The notes under the pieces are model-generated. The model did not search any database, was not told the origin of the DNA, and saw only the letters and a list, made by a program, of their open reading frames with translations. From Plasmopara viticola (Eukaryota; Oomycota; Peronosporomycetes; Peronosporales; Peronosporaceae), in the NCBI GenBank assembly GCA_001695595.3, contig MBPM02000055.1, forward strand, positions 310,001 through 374,000: a DNA stretch of 64,000 nucleotides, given 5' to 3'. Below are positions 22,220 to 35,100 of this stretch, piece by piece; the first letter of the stretch is position 1; each line of letters opens with the position of its first letter. The translations under genes and the position numbers were made by a program.

Positions 22220-25066
22220 TCAATTGGAACTTTTCCACGTTTGTGACGTTCGACTGAGTGAGAGCATCATTTCAATCCCACGCAATGCACGGACCTGCTC
22301 CTTGATCCGTGGCTCTCTTTGACACAATCTTGCGAGTAGAATGGCCACATTCTGGCGTGCTCGACCATCCTGTAGCGTTTGAAGCGATTGCACGAGGCTT
22401 GCCAGGTACTCCTCTTTTCGAAACGCTTGCAAGTCGATCGGATCGTCGTCTGCTTGCATGGCAATCAATACTTTGACCATATTCCCAATCACTCGGTCAC
22501 CCGCTTGAAAGGCGTGGGTCTTATCCTTGTGCTTGTTGACCCATGCAAGGCCTTGTAGCAAGTGCGAGACGGCTTCCTTCTCGCGCAAGCGAGCACGGAC
22601 GCTTGGAACATGGGCACACCAGCCGAAATGGCACCAGATTTGGGCCAGTACTTGCCCCACTTCGTCTGGCACGGTCCGCGTCTGGTCGTTGACCTGCAAC
22701 GTGGCCAATTGACTCAGGGCATAGAGCTGGGCAAGCAGTCGAGGCTGAAGGCGATGATCCCGGGCAGGCTCGACGGTACCGTCGAGAGGAGAGTGCAGGC
22801 GACAGACTAGACTTGCCGTGCGGGAGGCAACGAGGACCAAGTCGCTGAACGTCGCTGCAGTGACGTGACGCAAGATGGTTTCGATCGTAGCAACTGCTTG
22901 CGACTCGAGTACCGCTAGCGTCCGGACGGTCGGCGTTTCATTCAAAGAGAGATTCAAGAGCACACTCAAAGCTCGTTCAGCGAGTGGCCACTGTTTTGAA
23001 GTCTTGACATTTGCTTGCGTCAGGTGAAGGAGCATTTGCATGAATTTCTGGCGCTTTTCGACGTGAGTGTCCACGCTTGCTCGGAACGCCTTGTTCGTAG
23101 ACAGGTTGAAACTCCACCCCAGGACATTGAGTTGAAACGGACTCGACGGGGTAATCGACGGGGTGTCGAACGCCTGGAGGAGAGCAGCAAGACACTTGTC
23201 ACTATGACGACGAAACGTGTCGATGCCGGCGAGGTCGCTACTTAATGTGCAACAGAGACTTGAGCTCGCGAGTCTCAGTGCCGCGTAGGCCCTCGTGTCG
23301 TGCTTGCCGTCCTTAGTCATGGGTTCACTACAAAGCGCGGTTAAAAGGGAGACCATGACGTCTTTTGAGCCCAAGAAGAAGGTTTTCCAGCTCTTAGACG
23401 CAACGACGTGGTCGAGGAAACAGACGAGATTGGACTGGATCCGTGGCTCATTGCAGTGCAGACTCAACGTCTGGAAACTTGCCACTAGTTCATGTCGAAA
23501 CGTTTCGTGACGAAACAGAAGCACTTGATTGCGTGGCGTGTGGGCCACGGCCGCCGTGGCACACTTGAGCATGGCGTTGATACTGTCTCTATCTGTAGAC
23601 TGGAGGCTTTCGTTTGATGGTCCGAGGCCGTCTTTTGACTCTTGCAAGGCAAGTGAAAGACGGTCACTGAGTTTCTTTAAATGACCCGATGTCCGAAAAA
23701 ATGCACGCACGTCTGCATTTCTTTCCAGGAACGAAGCGACCTGGTCGTACAGTACCCACGCGGCTTGGATACGTGGCGGCTCTAAAGACTCCAACCCCGT
23801 CTGTTGGTCAATCGCCGTGAGGACGTCGTGTGCCACTCGTAGCTCTTGATGTACCCGTGGCTCTCCGTCTCTTGTCCCTTTAGCCCGTTCGAGCATCGTG
23901 GCAAGCCTCGTCGTAGTCTCTGCATCTTCATAATCCCCGACAATGATCGAATGCTGTTCTATGATATCGGCATTCTCTCGATCGAGGGCCAAGGCTCGTT
24001 GCATGTCTTGCGCAGCTTCAGCGAGTTTCTGTTGCTTATGCCACGCCGCAGCGCGACGCGAGAGCGCTTTGACATGGTGTGGATCCACGTACAAGGTCCG
24101 CGTACAGAATTCAATGCAATCGTCCAATTGATCAAGGCGCAGGTAACATTGGGCCAAGTTGGCAAGGACGGCCACATGAAAGGGAGACGCTCGGAGCGCG
24201 TCCTTGTAGCACTTGATGGCGGACTCATACTGCTTGGTCTTGTAGAACCTATTGCCTCTTGCTTTCGACCCTACACGACATGGACACGAGGCTTTAGTCT
24301 ACAAAGAGCAAGGATCCCACGACAAGAGCCACGTACGCTCTGCCGTGCGCTGCTTGTCTTTTTGACTCTCTCGACGAGCTTCCATGTCTTTTTTAAATTG
24401 GGTACAAAAAGCCGGATTGGTCGTCTCGAAATTGCGATTGCGTACCTTTTCAAGCTCTGCGTCGCGTTCCGCTTGCTCTTGCAAGGACACGGGGTCTTGA
24501 GGCTCCCATTGATCCCATTGCGAGTAGTCGTTCACGTCGCGAGTCTTGTAGGCTTCGAGCACGCGATTGCCATAGCGTGCCGTCTTGCTCTGCTCGCTCT
24601 CTTCTGCCTCGTCGTTGTCGTCACCGCCTTGCATGGCACCGCACAGGTTTGCGCGATGCCACCATTGAGCCTGTTCTTCTTGTTTCTCCTTGCGAAGCTC
24701 CTCCTCCTTTAGCTTGCGTCGTGCTTCCTCCCGTTGGACCCGCGCCTTGCGTTCCATTTCCTCCTGTTCCAGCGTCTTGTACCCTGGAATCTGGACCAAT
24801 ACACGACACTATCAACTACGCTTTCATCTAGGAATTAACATGATGTTATCAACGCTACGTTGCACGTGAGTGGGTCGAAAGTATCGTTTTTAATGTCCTC
24901 CATGGCTTGCGCGATCTAGGCAGTATTCACCTCTATCAAGACCTAACTCGTCCTTAGAATGGAATTTAATGGCATGTACCATATCCATGCGAGTCGTAAA
25001 GTCTTCAATCTCGTCGTGAGAGACACCAGCGCGATGTTTCATGTCCAGCGCTTTCAACGGATCCAT
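22220..25066 (-). CDS. TTC12-like TPR/armadillo protein, candidate dynein-arm assembly factor
   Basis: Exons are 24931-25066, 24337-24783 and 22220-24270, giving about 877 aa. The N-terminus (MDPLKALDMKHRAGVSHDEI...) leads into a long Glu/Arg-rich helix (EEARRKLKEEELRKEKQEEQ). Three TPRs begin near residue 195 (SKARGNRFYKTKQYESAIKC, LANLAQCYLRLDQLDDCIEF, ALSRRAAAWHKQQKLAEAAQ). The remaining 500 or so residues are Leu-rich helical repeats of armadillo/HEAT type. TPR followed by armadillo-like repeats is the layout of TTC12, a cytoplasmic factor needed to assemble axonemal dynein arms. The first exon and its donor at 24930 are the weakest part. An alternative ATG at 25108 would overlap the start of the divergent DUF501 gene. 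SPAG1- or UNC45-like proteins are alternatives. Confidence 0.75.
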
Positions 25067-25106
25067 CTCTTGGCACAATGACAAGGATCGCGGCTTTTCA
25101 CGGAAC

Positions 25107-25862
25107 ATGGGTACAGTCAGTAAAGTGAGGGCCTGCGCGGGTTCGGGACTTGAGCATTTTTTTATGACGTGCGAACTTAAGGACGCCGGGCACGAGGGTT
25201 TGCCGTGCGAGGTGTCGGATGCGGAAGTGGCACTGGTACAAGAGGAATTGGGCTTTGTACCAAATAATTTGGTTCAAGTTTGTGCCTATGTTGACAGTCG
25301 TGGGTACACGTCGCGCACTCGCGAGTCGAAGGACCATCGTCCGGCTGCTCTCTTGCTCTACCCATTGCGCAATGCGGAGGATGCGTACAAGAAGAAACAA
25401 CGGGCGAAAGTCGAGCCGTTTCCAACCATTTATTGGTTGGCATCTACTGACTTAAAGGCCAGAGTATCGCTACTCGAAGACCAGCAGTATGGCTTGCTGT
25501 TGCAAAAGCGATTGGATGCAGATGAAGCCGCCAAAGAGGTACGGTGTACCTTGTCTGCAAAACACGCCGTCGCTAAAATTTCGTTGCCACTTGTGTAGCG
25601 AATGGTACAAAGTCACCGCGAGTACGCAGCGCAGCGGTGGCAAATGATGACGCCACACGACCATGAGCTCGTGAAACGTCGACGATGGGAGTATGTTTTG
25701 CGCGATGTGGGCATTGCTGGCATTCGCGACTTTACGAATGTCAAGTGTTTGCATACCCATTATGCACATTACCTAGCAACGGGGAACAATCAAATTGGCG
25801 AGTGGGTACACGAATTGTTGGCTTTTGGTACACCAACGGAACAGACACCAAAGAGGACGTAA
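25107..25862 (+). CDS. DUF501 protein
   Basis: Two exons, 25107-25538 and 25599-25862, in phase 0, give 231 aa. The protein follows the bacterial DUF501 family throughout: an N-terminal segment with EVALVQEELGFVPNN, a middle with EPFPTIYWLASTDLKARVSL, a helix HREYAAQRWQMM, and the signature NVKCLHTHYAHYLATGNNQI near the C-terminus, where the KCLH...HYA residues are the family's most conserved. The biochemical function of DUF501 is not known. The family is mainly bacterial, so its presence in an intron-bearing oomycete gene is notable. An upstream in-frame ATG at 25041 would run into the first exon of the divergent gene; the ATG at 25107 leaves 40 bp between the two starts. Confidence 0.82.
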
Positions 25863-25930
25863 AGTTCAAAGGCAAGACGGCTGTATTTGGTTGCCAATAT
25901 AGTATGCATACTTTATGAATCAATCGAGTG

Positions 25931-26989
<1,059 letters not shown>

Positions 26990-27884
26990 CTACAACAGAG
27001 TGGATTCTTTTGCCAGCAAATTCTCTGCAGATAAAAGTTGCAACTTGACGGATTCAAACGCGTCTGGCGGTCCAGCCCGATACAATTCATGCACATCCTC
27101 TGCTGAGCACTCGGTCTGAATATGAAAAGCTCAAATAGACAATAAATTTGATAAATTTTCTCGCAAAACTACAAAAACTGCCCCAAAACCTACCAAAACT
27201 GGGCGTACAAGCGTCGCTTTGCAGGACGACACCCAGCAATCTCGGTGGTTGTTGCTGCTGCAGCGGCAAATTCACTTCCTCATACACTTCATTTGCAATC
27301 GATTGAAAGAATTCGTGCTTTGCTGCGTTCTCTAATTGTGTCGTCTTGGACTCATCTCCGCCATCTTCTGCTGCCTGCAGCACTTCCTCCGTCAGCTGGA
27401 TATTTACCGGTTCGGGATGTCCTCCAGGAGTATCGTATAAATCCGGATACAATCCAACCCTTTTGCTTCGCTTCAGTAATACCACGAGACCGTCTCGAGT
27501 CTCTAATACCGCCGCGACGCCCACTTTTCGCGAAAAAAAGGCAAATGGGTCATTGTGGAGCTTCTTCCCATCTTCGAGCAGCCGTGGAGCCAGGGATGAA
27601 CAGCACGTGCCCACGTACGATGCATAATCGGTTAATCCCCACTTCATACGCAGCGTAGTCGACTCCTTGTCCTCAAGAAGCGTGTGCAGCCGAAATTTCG
27701 ACGCATTAAACAGTCTCGGCGTCTGGCGCTCGAGCTCGTTCCAACTCTGTGCTTTTTGCCGCTCAATCGAAGGGTCTGGATGCACGAGGCGATTGTAACG
27801 ATTTGAGACGCAGAGATGAACCTGGTCAAGCGCGAGCGGTCTCTCAAAGCAGCGGACCGAGAAGCTCATGAGCCATTGGCGCAT
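26990..27884 (-). CDS. NUDT22-like Nudix hydrolase
   Basis: Exons are 27194-27884 and 26990-27129; the intron restores SFAFHIQTECSAEDV. The protein is about 276 aa. It matches NUDT22, which hydrolyses UDP-glucose and UDP-galactose to UMP and sugar-1-phosphate. Landmarks are FRLHTLLEDKESTTLRMKWG, LTDYASYVGTC, then VVLLKRSKRVGLYPDLYDTP followed by GGHPEP and the Nudix-box helix FFQSIANEVYEEVNLP. As in animal NUDT22, the Nudix box departs from the canonical REUXEEXGU, with NEVYEEVNL in its place. C-terminal TECSAEDVHELYRAGPPDAF also fits. The ATG at 27884 is chosen; MSFS at 27869 is possible. It is divergent from ATG3 with 110 bp between start codons, so the two probably share a promoter region. 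Confidence 0.85.
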
Positions 27885-27960
27885 TACCGAACTCAATACC
27901 GGTACCAGATGATCGACATCGCTACTATTTATAACCTTCTTAAGAGATAAAATCCAAGTC

Positions 27961-27967
27961 CCATTCT
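27961..27967 (+). promoter_or_regulatory. Candidate initiator of ATG3
   Basis: CCATTCT fits the oomycete initiator YCAYTYY and lies 28 bases upstream of the ATG3 start codon at 27995. Confidence 0.35.
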
Positions 27968-27994
27968 ATATTCAAGTCGACCAAGTCTTTCGCG

Positions 27995-29080
27995 ATGCAA
28001 AGCTTGTTCCATGGGGTACGCGAGTACTTGACGCCGGTCTTGACCGAGTCTTCGTTCGAAGACAAGGGCTTGCTCACACCGGAAGAGTTTGTCAAAGCAG
28101 GTGATCTCCTCGTGTACAAGTGTCCAACGTGGCGGTGGGAGAGTGGCGACCCGAGTCTCAAGCGCGCCTATCTCCCGGCGACCAAACAGTTTCTCATCAC
28201 GCGCAACGGTCTGTCGTTGATGACATGTACTCGGTTACACAAAGTCGATTAACGTACCCTGACCATCCTCTTGATTGTCTCTGTAGTACCCTGTCGCCGT
28301 CGTGTGACGGCATTGGAACAGACGTACCAGACGGACGAAGCCGTCGAGGATGAAGACGAGTGGGTTGCGGCGTCTTCGTACGCGGTGGAAGGCGAGCCCA
28401 AGACGGATACCGTGACGGATTTAAGTGACGAGATGCACGAGGTTACGCTAGCCGACAAGACGCCGGGTACCCCCTCGCGTACCACGCCCCAAGCCGGCAT
28501 TTTAGGGGCACTTGTCAACGAACACTTTAAAGCTGAGGCTGAGCTCCGGGATTTGAGTTCGTACGAGGAAGACGAGAACCTCGTTGAGGACGAAGCGGCG
28601 CTTGGTCCTTCTGTGGGTCCATTGACGTATGTCGTGGCCCAGGAACCCGACGAAGGGGACGATGCGATCCTCCGGACACGGACGTACGACCTGTCGATCA
28701 CCTATGACAAGTACTACCAAACGCCCCGTGTGTGGCTCTTTGGCTACGACGAACGCAACGCCCCGCTCAGTGGCGACGCCATGTTTGAAGACATCATGCA
28801 AGACTATGCGAACCGGACCGTGACGATGGAGCCGCATCCTCACCGCGGGTCCCTCGTGCACGCGTCGATCCATCCGTGTCAACACGGAGCCGTGATGAAA
28901 CGCATTATTGCAAATCTCAAGAGGCCACAGCACGGGAATGCGAGCGAAAAAGAGGACGACGAGGACGCGGTCCCTTCGATTCGAAGCGATCAGTACCTGT
29001 TTTTGTTTCTCAAGTTCATCCAGTCCGTGGTTCCTACGATTGACTATGACTATACGATTGAAGTGAATGCTAAACAATGA
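27995..29080 (+). CDS. ATG3: ATG3, E2-like ligase for ATG8 lipidation
   Basis: Exons are 27995-28208 and 28287-29080; the join gives ITRNVPCRRR as in the family, and the protein has 335 aa. ATG3 transfers ATG8 from ATG7 to phosphatidylethanolamine on the growing autophagosome. Landmarks are the N-terminal amphipathic helix (MQSLFHGVREYLTPVL), FEDKGLLTPEEFVKAGDLLV, an acidic disordered flexible region (residues about 90-175) that in other species binds ATG7, then RTYDLSITYDKYYQTPRVWL, and the catalytic HPCQHG with Cys269. The end lacks the usual aromatic tail beyond YDYTIEVNAKQ, which is typical of short ATG3 proteins. It is convergent with the dynein gene, 77 bp away. Confidence 0.95.
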
Positions 29081-29157
29081 GAAAAGAGACTTGTCACGTT
29101 GCTTCACGTCCTTGTTTGCTCGTTTCCTCCTCTTGTGTATGCAACTAATCGCCAGAG

Positions 29158-32100
29158 CTAGACAATGTCCATGATCAGCGCCACGCCTGCTAACACCCAC
29201 CGTGCCGGTGGGGACTTGGACTTTAATTGGGCCGAAAAGACATAGGTCGGGCCCCGAAACTCCGTCTTGTAACACGGACACACGTACACGCCTTTCACCT
29301 CGAGTTTCTCGGCTGCCACAGCTTTGCAATTGATCACGGGCATGGGCGAAGCCATCTCTTTGGGAAACGACCGCTCGACCGTGTTGTTCTGGCCATCCCA
29401 CCGGGCCCCCATGAGCGCCAGGCCGTGGATGTACGCGCCATCCCGCGACGGCGCGTCGACTTCGTGCGGCCGTCGTTTCAATACATCCGTCTGAATGACC
29501 AACTTGTCCAATTCCCATTGATTCTTCTGCGCCGTGACTTGCATAATGGCCGTCAAGAACGATTGGGGATTAAGGAGGCCCGCGAGCCACGTGACGCGGG
29601 GGATCTCGGCGGGATTTTGCGTCCATTCCTCCAATTGCTGGAGCCGCGCTTCGAGGTTGGTCAACCACGACCCCAGTGGCCGCAGGGACGGAAACGCCAG
29701 TTTCGTCCACGACGCCGGGACGCGGTCGAGAAACAAAGCCTCTTGCAAAGCTTCCATGGCGTCCGACATGGTCAATTCCCCGGCAAAGCCGAGGGCCAAC
29801 TCTGTCAAGGACCGGACGAGTTCCGCCACCAACCCATTCATGGCGTCGCACTCTTGGAGAAAGACGTTTTGGTACGGCCCAATGTCGTCCAAACCGCGCG
29901 CAATGTCGTCGCATTCAAACTTCTTTTCGCCCACGCGGGCCAACACGAGCTCGAGCTGTTGTTTCGCCACGTCGAGCGGACTCAGGGCCACGTCGCCCAC
30001 GGTCGCATCCCGAGGCTGCAATTCCATCAACGTCCGAAAGAGGGTTTCCGATTGCGTAGTCCGGAAATCAATCTCGGCATTCGGGTGAAGGCCAAAGGCC
30101 AAGGGCGAATCCGTCTTGAGCTCCGACTCGATATGTTCGAGGTACTTATCATACGACGACGGCGCCAACGACAGAAAAGAAGGCCCCTTGTCGTCCCCGA
30201 CAAAGGGAAACAATTCCATTTCGTCCAATAGTTCGTCGCGAATGTAATAATCGAGGTACGTATTGGCCAATAACCGATCAAAGTCGTTCACAATGTGGCC
30301 GCCGTACATGATTTCGCCAAAAATGTACCGCAAATCCGCCCACGGAATCTTCCCGCCGGCCGAACTGTCCAAGTAATTCTGCAGACAAATGGCCGAATCG
30401 CGCAAATCCCCGAGGGAGAAGGGGTACATCATGTTGAAGCCCAAGGGCCCATACATTTTCCGTTCCATCAACACGGCATGAAAGTGACAGAGCCCAAAGA
30501 GAATCGACTTGACTTTCCCTTCGGCCTCTTCAATGTATTCCTTGGGAAAGCTCACGAACGCGCGCTTGAGGTTCGCTTTTAAGCCCGATGGCGGTTCATT
30601 TGTTAATTTGATGCACCGGTTTAAGACCCCGATCGGGATCGCCGGCGACGGATCGGACGTGAGGAAGACCCGAAAGTGCTTGTGCGAACCTTCGAGCGCA
30701 AACTCGTCGAGTTTCTTCTCCAACGTCAGTAACCACCGCGGCATGAGGTGAATGTTGTTGAGAATGACCCAATGGCCGTTGCGATGGGCCATTTCCAAGC
30801 GATCCATGGCACACACGTCTTGGCCTTGGCCCATGGACACATTGTGGTACGTCACGCCGCGGTCAAACCCGTACTTGAGGCTCAATTTATCCACGCTCGC
30901 CACGACGTCGGCGCCCGGCGACAAGATAAAGTACAAGGGCGTCGTGGGCGTCGAGTTCAAGTAGGACGTCTCCATGACTTGCAACGCGTTCAAGGCCGAG
31001 TCGCACTCGCAGTAGAGACTGCCGTTCGGCAAGACTTGGCGCACAAAGTCCGTCACGGCCACCGTGAGGCGATCGGGCCGCAGACACCGCAGCACGAGCA
31101 GTTTCAAGAACGGCGTGCGGTCGAGACCGGCCCAATCCAGCGGCAACTTCTCCGTCTCGGGCGTCACGTGGTTGTACCATTCGCGAAAGCGCGACGACGC
31201 TTCTTTGAAATCGTGCGGGAATTTCTGAAATTCCTCCAACTGGGCCAACGTCGTAATGGCCGCCCATTGGGTGGCCGGTAACCACTCGATTGGGTTGCTG
31301 TCGTCACGAGCCACGACTTTTTTCGGGCCGCGCAAGAGGAATTGCATGTACGTGTCGTGGACACGCACGTCGTGGCCGAGGATGCCCCGTTGCATGAGGT
31401 TGAAGGTCAATTGCGCGAGGAAGATCAATTTATGGGCTTCAAAGAGCCCGCGCGAGACCCACGTAAAGATCGTGAGACGCAACGATTCGCGTAAATGCAC
31501 GACGCGGTCACTCTGTTTCTCACCGGCAGGAGCGCGAGCGATGGCGTGGTAAAAGAACGTCACGAACGAATCGAGACTGTAGCGGTACATGTGATCAATG
31601 GCACTCAAGGTCGTGAGTAAAAAGTAAAGCATGGCCCCTTCGGCCGCCACGGGACGATACAACTCGCGCGTCGTATTGATCACGACTTCTGTCTCTTGAT
31701 TCTTGAGCACCGAGACGGAAATGTCCGTCGCTTTCTTCTTGGTCTCTTCCAGACTCTCAATCAACGGCACGTCACTCAAGATATCGTCCGGCGCATTCGC
31801 CAGCCGTTCCAACAATTGATCTTCCAGCTCGACGAGATCGATTTTAAACTTTTGAAAAGCCAGCACCAACTCTTGTTTCTGCGCTTCGAGCTCCGGCTGT
31901 TCCTTTTTGACGACTTTTTCCAGTAATTGATCCTCAAGGCCACTTTCCGTGGCAATGAAATTGATCAACGTACATTGCGCGGCGATCTCGGGCTTATAGT
32001 GAGGATTCGACAGCTTGGTTTGCAAGTACATGAAGAACGCGGGGTCGTACTGCACTTCTTCGCCCGCTAATTTCAGAAACAGCGTCGAGCCTTTCTTGTA

Positions 32101-35100
32101 AATGGCCCGACCGAGCACGGGATCCAACGTCGCGTCAATGTCTTCGCCAATGTTTTCAACAATCACGACGTGGCCATTCACAATGGCCGTCTCGATCTTG
32201 CGAAGCCACTGCGCTTGACTCAATTGCAGCACGACCAAGCCCCGGTCCTTTTCCTTTTCCCGCAACCATTTGATGCCTTGCAATTGCGGATCAATGACCA
32301 ACGGCCATCGTTTGCAACTCGTAATGATGGCTCCATTCTCGATCGAAATGCGATCCGCGGGCAGCCCTTCACTCATCATCTTGGCATTCTTGCCTTCCGT
32401 CGTCAACATGGACAATGGATCAATGGCGGGGGTGATTGGAATGCCTTTGGCCACAAGATCCGGCAACCACGTTTCGTGCCACAAGTCTTTTCGAACCGTT
32501 TGATCGAACGCGCCAATGTACGAGACAAAGGCCGCGGCTAGCAAGGAATTGCCCACGACCATGATCCCCGCGTCTTTTAACTGTTCAATCTCGATCCCCC
32601 ATCGTTCATTCTCACTTGCTAACCCGTTGACCAACTTGCCCGCTAGGATCAAGCGATTCTCGCACGTTTCTTTCAAGTGTTCGACTTTCAACTTTTCTTC
32701 CGTGGCTTGCCACAGCGTCGTTTCCAGCACTTCCAGTCGTTTCTGGACTTCGGCCACTTGCCCCATGGCCCGGGCCAACTGCTCTTCCGCCTCTTCCTTC
32801 TTCTTCTTGGACGCTTCCAACGAATCCATCAATGGCTTGACACGGACGTAGATGCGGTTGAACGTATAGATGTTGACGACCCAAGAGCAGATATTGGCCG
32901 CCGCCGAACTCTTGGCCGCCATCTTTTCCGCCGTAAAGTCCGGATCGGCAATCAAGGGCTCGATCCGGGCAATGTCCGCTTCGGGAATGTCTTCGCCCTT
33001 GAACACTTTGAGCGCGTCCAAGAACCCGCCGGCATTGTTCATCATTTTCTTGGCCCGGTCCCACTTGTGGTTTTTATATTCCTTTTCGACCAAAATCAAG
33101 CACGCTTTCGTGACGTTATCGACGCCGGCCGGTGGTTTCGGCAAACTCTTGAGCTCGGTGATGGCAGCTTTCGAGAGACAATCCACGGCCGCGGCCGCGG
33201 CATCCATGGCCGGTTTTGCTTGACTCAGTTCCTTCTCGGCTTCCGCCGCGAGTTCCGCGGCCGCCGCACTTGCGATCTCGGCCTTGAGCTTTTCTTTCGT
33301 CGCATTCTCCTGCTGCACTTCGGCCCCGGCTTTCTCGCGTCCCATTTGCTCGAGCAAGTGGTCCGTGGACGCTTGTTTCTCGGCCACTTTGACCATGGTG
33401 TGCTTGAGATCCACTTGCAACTCCGCAACGTCCGCCGACGTTTTCCGCAACGTCGACAGCCCGTCGTCGAGCCGCGAGATTTGACGTTGAATCTCTTCTT
33501 TGCGCTGTTTCAAGAGACTTTCGTAGAAACTAATGAGTTCGAGAAAACTCTTGGGCGTCACGTAATTGTACCGCCGTTGCGTGTCAAAGTAGACTTTACT
33601 CATGGCCGTCACGGACAGGTGAACGTCGGCCATATGATGCGCCAAATTCCGTTGCAGCGACGTGTCGCCGAGGTCTTCGAATTTCTCGAGAAAACTCGCG
33701 GCCACACGAACCAACGCCTCGCGAGGCCACGGGTGAAACCAATCAATGACGGTCGAGTTAATGAGGCCGGGGAACCGCCGCGCGCGGAGTCGAAAGAGCG
33801 CGCCGACGGGTGAAAAGCACAAAATGACGCGGAAATTCAAGCGGATCCGGAAGCGTAAGAACTCGAGGAGAGCGTCCATGGTGTCGGGGATCCCATTGGC
33901 TTTGGCTTCGCCACGCAAAGCTCCGACCAACCCATCGAGGTCTTCTTTTGGAAACAAATCGGGAATCCACCCCGACGAGAGCAGGTCGTTGATGTAGACT
34001 AAGAACCGTTCATTGACAATTTGGGAATCCGTCATGAGAAAGACAAGCGGGAGGCCTTGGATGCCCGCGACTTTAAACATGTCGGCCAAATGGTCTTTGA
34101 AATCGTCAATCCGAAAGTTCGACGTGACGGACAATTGACGCACTTCAAAGCCACAAATGTGCGACGCCAGGCGCGAGAGCGATTGTTTGCCACTGCCCCC
34201 GACGCCAATCAACATGGCGTTGCCTCCTGGATTCCCAATGATGCGGCAAATGCGCGTCACGTGTTCCATGGCATTCTCAAACAATTCGAGATTCATCATG
34301 GAATACTTGGAATTGTAATCATCGAGTTGCTCGACCAAGCCCTTGTGTAACGCTTGCATGGACGGCACGGGCAAGTACAGACTGTCTCCGCCAGCCACGG
34401 GCGTGGCAAACGTCGTAAAGATATTCACGGACCCTGCGTCGTCGGCAGTCGACGCACTGGCCGAGTGCTCGTCGAAAAGCAGCGCTTGATTCACGTCCGC
34501 AAACATCTTTTTCCCCACGTCACGAAGCCGGTCGTAAAATTTCATCAAATCGGCTTCATGAATCAATCGATCACTAAACACGCGCGAGGCTTCGTGGACC
34601 CAAAGGCGCGCCAAGGCCAAGTTTGTTGCAAAGTACGCGCCTTTTGCGCGCGTCAGTCCTTGCACGAGGTTGGACAGGTCGCGCATGTTCCAATTGTACA
34701 CGAATTTCGTCGCACTGGGTAAGAAGCGCACAACCATTTCTTCATGCAAGAGGATAGACGCCGTGACGAGGTGGTCACAAAGAGGCAGGACGGCCGTGGC
34801 AAAGTTGGCGTGTGCCATGTGGCCGTGCAAAATGGAATGGTAAATGGTCTTTAAATCGTCGCGTCCCGGCATGAGACACGCAAAGAGCGCGTAGTGGCGT
34901 TGCAAGCGCTCGTCAATGACAAAGGACCCCGCCGTGGGATTCATGGCCGACAAGTATTGGACGTCGACAATCTCTTTGCGAAACCCCAAGTCTGTTCGAT
35001 CGAAAATCGTCTTGTAATCCAGGTGTTGACGCAAGAGCGCCAAGGCATTTTGCGTCCCGTACGTTTCAATGTACGGGAGGTTCAAATCGTCGATAAAGTA

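Noticed and set aside
28249..29518. Minus-strand open frames over ATG3 and the start of the dynein 3' end
   Set aside because: They lie antisense to ATG3 and across the convergent gap, with low-complexity translations. ATG3 motifs are clear on the other strand.
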